Shown: piece by piece, positions 45,263-54,547 of the stretch
Numbering within the stretch: position 1 is the first letter of the stretch
Layout of the letters: the number at the start of each line of letters is the position of its first letter
NCBI RefSeq assembly: GCF_921293095.1
Contig: NC_060259.1
Coordinates: 5,580,001 to 5,644,000, forward strand
Source: Ischnura elegans
Taxonomy: Eukaryota > Arthropoda > Insecta > Odonata > Coenagrionidae
Direction: 5' to 3'
Length of the DNA stretch: 64,000 nucleotides
Position numbers and translations under genes: made by a program
Notes under the pieces: generated by a model
What the model was told of the DNA's origin: nothing
Database searches by the model: none
What the model saw: the letters and a program-made list of their open reading frames with translations, nothing else

Positions 45263-48200
45263 CCCAACAGCACACATTTGGATATACATATGTATTTATA
45301 TTGTATTTTCATGGGTCACATACAAATGTATTTTTGTTATGTATTACATATGTAATACTTATGTATTATTGAATGTATTTCCTTTGTATTCATACATATG
45401 TAAAAGTGGTACGTGTTACATGATAAATACATTTGTATTTTTGTGTATTTTTGAAATTTGAATACTTATGTAAATGTGGTCAAAAATACAAATGTAAATA
45501 TCGTGTAACACGTACCACTTTTACATAAGTATGAATACAGAGGAAATACATATGTAAATGTGGTCAAAAATACACAAAATATACATTATGTATATTTCCT
45601 GTAATTTTTGAGAGGTGGATTTTCGTGGCGTCTTGTGAAATGTTCATAAACATTTTTTCCAGAAATAATATGTTCACTGCAAACGCCAGATTTCCTCATT
45701 TCAATGATCATTCATCCATTCGACCCAGAAAGCCTAAAAATAAATCATATACTGATCGATGTGAGCAAGGGTAGTATGGCGGCCATATTTATGTTAATTT
45801 GTAAATGCACGCGAAATACAGACGTATTACATATGTAAAATTCAGTTTCCATCCGCGAAATATACACATGGAAAATGGTTCACAATACATGAAAAATACA
45901 AAAAATAGTTCTTGCACAGAGCAAAAGTAGAAGCGAAGTTTAATTTTTTAAACAATATTTTAAATTAACTGTTTAAACAAAAATTAAATTCTCAATTCTG
46001 CGTCTCCACTGTCGCAATAAGCTAGGGAAGTGAGTGGGAGTGATAATCTCGTTAACAGTTAAGCTCGGCATTTCGTTCGAGACTACGAGAACGTCGAGAA
46101 CGTGCTGTAGGAGGAACTCCGGCTACTGATGTATAGTTAATTTTATATTTGTTTGTATTATTATACGTATTGGAAGAATTGACATAGTGTTTTAATCCTC
46201 GATAACCGGTGCGTGTGGATGGTGTGCTCAACCCGAAGCTATGTTTTGCTAGAAATGTGCTTCAATCCCGCACGTTATTGCGATTCGTGCAAGCCAGCTC
46301 CAACAGTTTCCTGTCACTGGATAATTAAGGTAGGGTATGATTTATCTTTAATTATATTGTACGCCTACATAGACTACATTAATTATGTTATTTTAGTATA
46401 TTTGGATACAACTATTGGCGCAATGTGTTGACCACATAAATATTGCGCCAATAGAGGTAATTATTTTGTTTATGTTTGGCTATTGTTTCCCTTTTTTGTT
46501 GAGTTATGTATCGAGGAGACTGGTCTCCATTGAAGTTATATGGTAAAACATAGTAATGTCAATCTTGTACGCATAAATTAATAGATTATACGTCGTATAG
46601 TAATTCCGTGCTTCGCGGCTGAAGTTACATTTTTTTCTTCTCTTAATTAAGAGCAGAAAAAATTGTTTAAAGGAATGTTTTCGATCACGTGTAAGTTGTT
46701 TTATCGCTGTTTATTACCACAACCTACTGTATTGTAGTTCTTGCATTCCTTGTTATCCTATGCTTTAGTCATAACATCTTTGACCGTAGACTTACCAGCG
46801 TAGCCTTGTCACTAATAGATTCCTCGAGGTTCCGAGACGTTTTGCCCACTACTTCTAATTATTTAACGAACAAGAAGTATTGGTCGTGTAATATCGGTTC
46901 CCTTAAAGCTAAGTGTAATATTTCTTTCATCTTGAAATGCAGTCAATCAAGGTGCATTTCGTCATTATTATTATTAACACAAGATAAATACGTAATTTTC
47001 ATGCGAAAGTTCGTAATTATATGTAAGAAAGAGGTGCGTATGGGCCAAATTAATTAATTATAATTTTATTTTCATGCTCTTTCGCGCATACCCAGGAGGC
47101 GACGATGTAAATAGCTTGGCCTGGACAAGAGGAGAATGGATTACGGAAAAAGCGACGAAGCAAAGCCATAAGACCATGTGGAATTGTTAATACCGAGGTA
47201 AGGTTTGAGGGAAATATTTTTTTTATCCATAATGGAGAGGTTTCTTAAAGTTAAGCCTGAAATTATCGGTTGTATGAAATTTATGTGTTTGAAAATTTGA
47301 TATCACAAGTTTATATTTTTTCTGTGTGAATCATCCGCTACTAAATCATGGTACTAATATATTAGTATCATGTTCTAAATAAGCATACCAATGGATACAC
47401 TTTTTCCTAGTTAATTTATATTTAAAAGTAGTCATATGATCTTTTCTCATATTTATCATTCTTCTTAATAGAAAGGCTATTAATTTTGTAAAATGAAAGC
47501 ATATCCCCAAAATATATGATTTCTCAAAGGATAAGGTCAAATCTGTGCTAGCTGGGACCTCGGCATAATTGGTAAATGAAAAAATTTAAAACTTATGTCT
47601 GGAATCTAGCAGAGAAGCCAAACTTTCATTTGCATTCAGAATACAGAATTAGTACTAAAATTACAGACTTCACAGAATACTGACTGCCTATATGAATTGA
47701 AAAAAAATAAAATTGAAAGGCCTTGAGCTCCTATTCAGATCTTACAAAAAGATATATATTTTTGCATGACTTTTAAACTTGACTTCTTCTTTTCTCCTTT
47801 CAGGAAGTGGCTTATGGTGCAAAGTTGGTTTCCTGAATTCAGGTTTCTTCTTGTGCAATGGGTTACAATGCTTGTTCCGTGCTAATATTTTTTTACTACT
47901 TTCCAACTCAAACCATTGTTTGTACTTGATTTATCTTTGTGCCATTTTTTTAAACTAAGTTTCACCTACTGTTTGCTGGCCCTTAATGCTTGTTGGCAAT
48001 ATTCATGGCCACACTTGTTCTTTGTGTGTATTATTTTATTTTTCTCTTTGAATAAATGTTTTATTATCTGTATGTTCTGGTTTCCTTATATTTATTCATC
48101 CGTTTGATCCATATTGATATTAAGTGGATGTGGGTCAGAAAATCAATATGTATAATTCGTGTATGAGGGCCTGCAGATACATATGTATATTACATGTAAG

Positions 48201-48519
48201 GATATTCAGATTTCCAATTTGTAATACGCACGTATACATACATCCTGAGGGACTTTTGAGCCACTTTTACGTGAAATATACAGACGTAATACGATTGTAT
48301 TCCATTGTATACATATGTATAATTCATGTATGGGTATTCAGATTTCCAATTTGTAATACGCACGTATACATACATCCATAGGGACTTTTGAACCACTTTT
48401 ACGTGAAATATACCGATGTAATACGATCGTATTCCATCTTATACATATGTATTTGGTCACATATTTTTTGTGTATTATTGATGTAATACAGATGTAATAC
48501 AAATGCCGTGTTATCTGGG
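45263..48519. mobile_element. Element C: repeat-array inverted ends, inside gypsy-1
   Basis: Left end CCCAACAGCACACATTTG and inverted right end CCCAGATAACACGGCATTTG. Each continues for 300-400 bases as arrays of TACATATGTATT, GTAATAC and ACAAATGTATTT words. ATGGCGGCC lies just inside the left array (45776-45784). The 2.5 kb interior holds possible exon-like pieces with GTAAGG (47198) or GTAGGG (46330) donors but no recognised domain. It is inserted between RPSNP and KAPQWLDL of gypsy-1 pol. Confidence 0.7.
48181..48444 (+). repeat. 132-bp tandem duplication in the right array of C
   Basis: TATTCAGATTTCCAATTTG and its surroundings recur at a spacing of 132 bases, with a few substitutions. Confidence 0.8.
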
Positions 48520-48571
48520 AAGGCACCTCAGTGGCTTGACTTGTGATGCAAGAGACATTTTGGATTCTAGT

Positions 48572-48582
48572 AGGGGAGGAGA
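48572..48582 (+). other. Gypsy-1 polypurine tract
   Basis: AGGGGAGGAGA lies directly before the 3' LTR, where plus-strand DNA synthesis would start. Confidence 0.75.
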
Positions 48583-48774
48583 TGTGGTGTATTGGTATTT
48601 CGACAGTCTATTTTCTATCAAGTGATGTGGCATCCCCTGGTGGGAGTGATGGGGAAGCGTTGTGTGGCCACATGGGCCGGTTGTATGTGATCGTGTGCTG
48701 TACAATAAATAGTTAAATCCCGAGACATCTGCGTGTTTATTTTAATGTTCCTACCACAGGGGGGAAACGTAACA
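48583..48774 (+). repeat. Gypsy-1 3' LTR
   Basis: TGTGGTGTATTGG to GGGGAAACGTAACA, same length as the 5' LTR, followed by the CACCA target repeat. Confidence 0.88.
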
Positions 48775-49255
48775 CACCAAGAGAGATATCTACTCACAGT
48801 ATGAAATTTAAACAAAGAAGTAAGGAAACAATTTATTAGAATGAGCATTTGGAATAGGCTTCTGTACAGAATAGAAGCATGGAAAATGACAGCAGCAAAG
48901 AAATTAAGGGTAGAGGCTTTCAAAATATAGTGCTACAGAAGAATGATGAAGATCAAATGGAACTACTGAGTTAGTAATGGAGATGTCCTAAGACGAGTAG
49001 GAGAGAAGAGAAGCCATGTGAAAACCTTAACAAGAAGACGGAACAACCTTATAGGCCACATCTTGAGACATGATGGCTTGATAAAGACAATCGTCAAAGG
49101 ACAAGTAGATGGCAAGAACAGAAAACAAAACCCTGAACAAAATATATGAAACAGGTAAAGATGGATGTGAAAGGGAAGAAATACGTAGGTGTGAAAATAT
49201 TAGCTGATAGGAGAATTAACCTGCACCAAACCATTCTTAGAATTGCTGACCAGTG
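48775..49255 (+). pseudogene. Non-LTR retrotransposon C-terminal remnant
   Basis: Continues the element of 37060-37760: LNKEVRKQFIRMSIWNRLLY, then RIEAWKMTAAKKLRVEAF, YRRMMKIKWNY, GDVLRRVGEKRSHVKTLTRR and NNLIGHILRHDGL, then ADRRINLHQTI and a stop near 49255. This is the usual region after RT in such elements. Stops at several places (for example after EAFKI). Confidence 0.82.
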
Positions 49256-50244
49256 ATGATCACTTACTTTTGTGCTAACTACTTGCTTAATGCCATAAAT
49301 ATTTGGTGAAAAGAGAAAAAAATTGTATTACCGAAATTTCTAAATATTTGGTGAAAGGTTTGAAATTGAAAATCAGAATCATGAACAACAAATCTTTCTT
49401 TAACATCAACATTTTTTTCTGTAATAGCATTCAAAAAACCATGGACAATTATGTTATACATGGTAGGTAATACTTTTATAGTTATTAAGGACTGGTTACT
49501 CGGTACATTAACACGTGCGAGTTAATGTTAGAATGCATGAAGGATTTTGGTGGACTGGAACGGAACGTGTTTGAATGCGTTTGCACAAGTTGGATGGCTA
49601 CATGGTGCATTTTTGTGTTCATTCACACGTTCATACATATAGACATCAACTTGTTAGTGTTAATGTACCATGTAACCAGGTCTTTTTTGCGGGATAAAAA
49701 ATTGCTGGATTAAAGGCTTCCTTAGGAAAATATTTAATGTTATATAGAACATTTTTTCGACACCAAAGTTTCAAAAATTTCGTGGGATATGTTGTCTCGT
49801 AGTTTTCCGTGGCGCTCTTGATTCGTTGATCTCCCCATCTTTTAGAGATGGAATTCATTAATCTCTCCAGGAAGATTTAAATGAGAGTTTAGAAAATTTT
49901 CAATACCCCTGAAGATATTTCTCATTAAATATTTGGAATCCTCATACTTTGGACGATAAAACTGCAAATTTTCATGATAATCGGATTAAAAAGAATATAA
50001 TTGATTTTACCCTAAAGGTACAAGTGCCCTCAGAGACCACTGTCTCTTAAAAACTGCAATCTCACCCCAACTTCGAGTGGATGTGAAAATGAAACTAGAA
50101 GAGATAGGCGAAAAAATTACACTGTCACATGAAAGTATGAACATTACAATTTTTCGCCAAAATCTGAGCTGGTGGGAGTGAAATCCGAATGAACTGACAT
50201 GAAATAACCGTCATATCTCAGACACCAGGACTTTATATACTCAC
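49256..50244. other. Interval before the divergent promoter
   Basis: Contains a small MITE-like element (49492-49679). The minus frame at 49646-49858 overlaps its right end and is not recognised. Nothing else is assigned; if the exon at 50245 is real, this is its first intron. Confidence 0.4.
49492..49679. mobile_element. Small MITE, 188 bp
   Basis: Left end CTGGTTACTCGGTACATTAA and inverted right end CTGGTTACATGGTACATTAA, followed by CAC in both. A clear target duplication was not found, so the superfamily is open. Confidence 0.62.
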
Positions 50245-50293
50245 CTAAAGCATCAAAAGGCAACAAGTCACCAGCAGTCTTTTGGCTTGCCAT
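50245..50293 (-). CDS. Candidate first coding exon, divergent from UBE4B
   Basis: On the minus strand CAACAAG precedes ATGG (ATG at 50293-50291), a good start context, and opens MASQKTAGDLLPFDAL. It ends at G/GTGAGTATAT, a strong splice donor (exon end 50245). The exon is 49 nt. The family is not recognised and no second exon was found, partly because the DNA to the left is full of transposons. Position and spacing, 511 bases start-to-start from UBE4B, fit a divergent gene pair. Confidence 0.4.
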
Positions 50294-50804
50294 CTTGTTG
50301 AAAAATACAAGCCCAGGTTATCTATTCCTTAGAAAACACCTTAGTGTATTCTCAAAATCTGTCAGCAATACATCCGCAGCTTGTTTCAATGGAAAACAAA
50401 TTTGGCGCGGTTCACAAAATTTTGATAGAGAGGAACCATATGAGAAAAAAGGCAAATTCTTTATCTATATGGGCCACGTACTCGGAGGTTTATATCTCCG
50501 TCAGGTGACTTTCCTGATGCGAATTACATATGTCAATAAGCACATAATCATCAAAATGGAAATTTAATAACAGAGAAAACAGCTGAGAATCAAAATTCGT
50601 TCTCGATAACAGCGCCAGTGCATTTCAGTGATTTCTGACAGAAAGTTCTTGCAGAGAAGGGAGGTGCACGGTAAATAGAAATAGTGGAAAGTTATTGCCC
50701 GTTGTAAAATGCTGTAGAACCGACCGACCACCCCTTTGTCAGTGAATGCGTTAGTCGGAGGCAGTGAGTTAACTCATCACAATCTCTTTGGGAATGCCCT
50801 AGTC
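50294..50804. promoter_or_regulatory. Probable bidirectional promoter interval
   Basis: Transposon-free 511 bases between the start codons of the minus-strand candidate exon and UBE4B. No convincing TATA box for UBE4B. The stretch ACCGACCGACCACCCC (about 50721) is the most GC-rich part. Promoter role inferred from position only. Confidence 0.4.
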
Positions 50805-50828
50805 ATGAGCGATCTGACAGCAGAAGAG
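50805..50828 (+). CDS. UBE4B: Ubiquitin conjugation factor E4 B, coding exon 1
   Basis: ATG at 50805 encodes MSDLTAEE and ends at GAG/GTAATGG. Joined in phase 0 to the exon at 51512, the read is TAEEIRRRRLARLA, the conserved N-terminus of UBE4B. UBE4B is a U-box E3/E4 enzyme that extends ubiquitin chains and works with the AAA ATPase VCP/p97 in protein quality control. Only the first 53 residues are in the window; the core and the C-terminal U-box lie to the right. Confidence 0.85.
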
Positions 50829-51511
50829 GTAATGGTATTTGTCTTGTATTTCATGGCCCATCCCTGCATCTATCATTTTTTAGTGTTAATTAATATGTAA
50901 TTATCCGTTAGCTGTAATGCTTCTTAGCTCTCACTTTCCCAGGAATTTCTATGACGGTGGAGGTGATGCCCATGAAGGTTACAAGCAACAAGTTTTGTGC
51001 TTTGTTGCAAAATTTTTAAACGAGAAAAAACAAGTTCATGCCTGTATATGGTCGTGTTGTGTGTTTTCCTTTGCATGTATACATATGTATAAATGTCCTA
51101 ATTTTATATGAGCTGACATATACTCGCCATAACCTGCGTTAAAGTATGTACATTCAAGGGCGTAACGTTTTGCATGTATCTTACCATGCTGTCACTTTAT
51201 GTTTTTCCTTTCAACATCCTTCTCATTGAAATCGTATATTGTCGTAAAGATTGGGCCTTTAAGGTTCGTTGTTGCTGCCATAGCAGAAACAACTCAGTGA
51301 TGCCATCTATTAGTTGAAATATCACCAGACTCCATACTCAGATTTAGGGTTTAATAGCTTAAGTAGACATATGGCATTTTGTGTCAGGATTTAGATTTGC
51401 TGCCAAGATTGCCCAAATGCCGAAGGTCATAGCTATGTCATGTGTCCATTTAGTTAATTTGTTGGAGTTTTCTACTATAATTGAGGTTAATTTAAAAAAA
51501 ATTCATTTTAG

Positions 51512-51647
51512 ATCCGGAGGAGGAGGCTGGCTAGATTAGCCAACTTAGATGTAGCGAATCCAAGGGAAAGCAGTGCTGGTGCAGTACAGTCTTCTAGTGT
51601 AGTTGCATCTACTTCACGTGAGATTCCTGCTGCACAAAGTCAAGAAG
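51512..51647 (+). CDS. UBE4B: Ubiquitin conjugation factor E4 B, coding exon 2
   Basis: Bounded by acceptor TTCATTTTAG (AG at 51510-51511) and donor GAAG/GTGAGG. Encodes IRRRRLARLANLDVANPR and a serine/alanine-rich stretch ending AAQSQE, 45 codons plus one base, leaving a phase-1 junction. The Arg-rich motif is the family's N-terminal signature, and the low-complexity Ser tail after it is also usual. No third exon was found before the right edge, so intron 2 is longer than 12.3 kb and hosts gypsy-2 and a non-LTR element. Confidence 0.88.
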
Positions 51648-52934
51648 GTGAGGCATGCTCTTTAATGTATTTTAATCCAGATCTAAATTGTTGGTTGTTT
51701 AGTAGTAATTGAAATTTTTTTAACGACTGAACGAGAATAATCACCAGTTTGACGTAATTGTAATACATAGAATTTTAAACATATTTATTGTGCTGTGATG
51801 TTAATCTTACTGTGGCGAGTGTAATGACTGATTCATCTTTAATTTTCCAATTTTCGTAACGGTGAATGACTTGACGTTTGACCGGAATATTTCACTTTGG
51901 ATGATTAGATGAGTTTTAGAAAATGCGAAATGAGAACCTATATCAAAGGACTGATACATTTTAATGTGATTTCGCTTTTCTGTTAATGCCGTTTTACGCT
52001 AATTGAAGCTTACCGTGTGACACTAATCATTTGATATTTTGCTTCATCAGAATATCTAAACATAGCATCATTCTATAGAGCGTTTTGCAGTGGTGTCCTC
52101 TAATTTCCTGTCTTTCTTAAATCTCAATGTCAGCCAAAGTGAGCTTACTGGTGAGAAGGGGAACTGAGAATTGGAAATCAATTTTGAACACCGTATAATT
52201 TTGTAATTTCATAAGTGTAGTTCCATAAAAGTCCATAATAGTGTTTTCTACTCATATAATATATTTAAAATAGGATATTCTGGTTCTCGGATGTATCACT
52301 GTTTTATGTATTTGTTTCCAATGATTTATTTCTTATTATCTATGATGCTGGAAGAATATACAAAAAGGGTCTTCTATTTCATGGCCACCAATAATATATT
52401 GTTAAAGGTGGATAGACAATGGGTTAATTCATATGAGTTTATTTTTATTCTCATGAACAGTTTTGATGGATGTGGTTATGTAGAAAAACATTTACCTAAT
52501 TGAAAGTGGGTAACATTTTCTGTGAAAAGTTTGTACAAGTCAAGGTGGTAGTATGGTGACTTATCTAGTTTACTCTTGTGTTCGGGCATTTTACATTCAA
52601 CTTGTGTTTTTTATTATATTGTAACCAGACCTTACTATGCTGCATTTTTACAAATGTATTTGTGAATGAAGGTGAAAAGCACATGCATAAGTAAGAATTC
52701 TTTGCAAAAATATTAATGCCACTGCTGTTCTTGAATAAGTTGTATTAATGCAGAGATTGATTATACATAGGTTAAAAGATGGTACAGTGTGAGGAAAGAA
52801 AGGTTGTTGCTGGATTGAAATAGCAAAATGAAGATGACTTGACTATAACTGTTGGTTGCTTGATAATTACTAGTAGGGTGGTTTCCTATTATTTTTTTAT
52901 TGCCTTAATCGAAAGATTATTACTCCTGGAGTAC
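51648..52934 (+). other. UBE4B intron 2, transposon-free start
   Basis: AT-rich sequence with no terminal repeats. The frame at 52291-52503 has no motif. A 17-base open stretch between CAG and GTGAGA at about 52136-52153 could mimic a micro-exon but has no support. Confidence 0.55.
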
Positions 52935-53448
52935 GTATTTCGCGCTTTTAGATTTTTAAATGACAACATCTATTTTTCGCGATTAAATGAAAAGTGAAAA
53001 TTTTCAAGCGCGCGAAAACGCGACGCTTAAGTATGAATGTCGGGAAATATCTCCGTACGTCGTATTTCTGGTTCCCCCTCCCGCCCGGTGAGGTGACCTT
53101 GAGGCGAGGCTTAGCTCTGATACGTCGCAGGATGCTAGCGGATAGCTGAGTACCTTGCTGAACGGTAGCGCTTGGCTTAAAAAAAGTTTATTAATACCTT
53201 ATCAAACGAAGAAAACTTTCCGACATTAGCCAGTTTTTATAGGTGATTATTAAGACATGTTTCCCTGAGCTCTGTGCCTCATGCTTGCATTGGTAACCTC
53301 AGACGATGCATAACTCCTATCCTCTCGTGTAGAAACTAGGTCCCTGTGACGTCATGCGGAGTGGAATCGCATGGGCGCCAATCTGGCCTTTTTCAAATGA
53401 GGATAAAATTTGACCCTTGCCATTCGTCTAAACCGGTATTTCAAAAAC
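52935..53448 (+). mobile_element. Repeat R1, copy 2, left part
   Basis: GTATTTCGCGC onward matches 42000-42515 at most positions. Gypsy-2 is inserted in it; the copy resumes at 60022-60111. Its ends again lack inverted repeats. Confidence 0.75.
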
Positions 53449-53839
53449 TGTAAGACCCCCGATGCTCTAAGGGGTGCCGCCGATCAATTGGCAGGGATTT
53501 TTGAAAGGAAACTCATACACTACGGAGAGAGGATTTTATTGTTGTACTCGTTTACATTACGCCACCACGCGTCCGACTACTCACGACCGCGTCTCCACAG
53601 CCCGCCTTCGCTGACCTCCCCTCCTCCTCCTTCTCCCTCCTCAGCCATCGTGTTTCTTTCACCAAGCTCTGCAGTTTCCCACGGGAGGTTGGAGTAGCCA
53701 CTGGATACGCGGAGGTAAAGCGATCCGACCCTTCGCAAAGGCAGAAACTTGGGAAGGAATATGGAAGAGAGTGTAGGTGATGGGTTGGGGCGTGAAAAGG
53801 GTGGGAACGGAAGTGACTCTGCTGTTTCTGTCTCTTACA
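53449..53839 (-). repeat. Gypsy-2 3' LTR
   Basis: TGTAAGACCCCCGATG to CTGTCTCTTACA on the plus strand; the termini TGTAAGA/TCTTACA are inverted. Differs from the right copy at about five positions (for example GAGAGGATT versus GAGATGATT). Confidence 0.92.
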
Positions 53840-53852
53840 TCACTTTCCCCTC
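53840..53852 (-). other. Gypsy-2 polypurine tract
   Basis: Minus strand GAGGGGAAAGTGA directly before the 3' LTR. Confidence 0.8.
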
Positions 53853-54547
53853 AAACTGCCTTTAATCTAATTGATTATAGGCCTCGTCCGCTTCACCCAT
53901 TGAATCCTGTGAAAAAGCCGTACATGGAAATGGAGAACACAAAGAATAAAATACAAGGAGCCTTGGAATGGGTGGACTCGGTGATGACACAGAGGCTAAA
54001 TACATTATATGTCCCCAAGGCACTAATTAGTCAAAACAAAATCCTCCAGCAAAACACTAAAATAGCAAATACAAAGAGAGAAAGAGAAATAAGGTTTTAT
54101 ACGTAAAATTGACAAACACTGCATTGCAAATGCATCCATTCGTTAATGTTCATTCATTGAAATTCTACCCAAACATAATCAGAAGCATAAAAATATCCTG
54201 ATTCTCTCCCACTAATTAGAATTCATCTCATAACCAGAGTTTTTCACTTTTTAACATGCTCAGCTCCATAAAAATTACAACCAGTAGATTATACTGAAAA
54301 CTCAAAATTCCGTAACATACTATAAAAAAAACTGTTCGTTCCACGAAAAGACATAATTTACTCACAAATCTTAAATGACTTTCTCGGCCAGCTGTTCAAA
54401 AAAGTACACAGCGGCCCCACTTAACAAACACACGATAACAACACACGATATCAACAAACAGCTCTACTCTTTCTCTTCTCTCTACGCTCTAATGCGAACT
54501 CTACGCTTTCTCTTCTCTTACAATTCTCTCTGCCGAAGCACTAACAC

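Larger units (their letters stand above)
39434..48774 (+). mobile_element. Gypsy-1: full-length but decayed LTR retrotransposon
   Basis: Two 192-bp LTRs, a 5-bp target duplication CACCA (39429-39433 and 48775-48779), a primer binding site, a purine tract, and gag, protease, RT and integrase in Ty3/gypsy order. The RNase H region is missing. R1 (42000-42604), element F (43605-45030) and element C (45263-48519) are inserted, which explains the 9.3 kb span. Stops in pol and a gag frameshift make it inactive. Confidence 0.88.
37060..49255 (+). mobile_element. Non-LTR retrotransposon opened by pogo-like and gypsy-1 insertions
   Basis: RT remains at 37060-37760 and the C-terminal part at 48775-49255 belong to one element. 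The first ends SRIAQANT at the pogo-like insertion, the 14 bases between the pogo-like element and gypsy-1 encode AFHQ, and the second continues after the gypsy-1 target repeat CACCA. About 11 kb of nested DNA separates them. It has many stops and is inactive. Confidence 0.82.

Noticed and set aside
46200..47200. Exon-like pieces in element C with GTAAGG or GTAGGG donors
   Set aside because: No THAP or transposase motif could be read across them, so no gene was called.
48124..48396. Repetitive frames of 85 (plus) and 68 (minus) codons
   Set aside because: By-products of the 132-bp duplication in element C.
52136..52153. Possible 17-base UBE4B micro-exon
   Set aside because: Acceptor- and donor-like bases exist, but the encoded residues have no family support.
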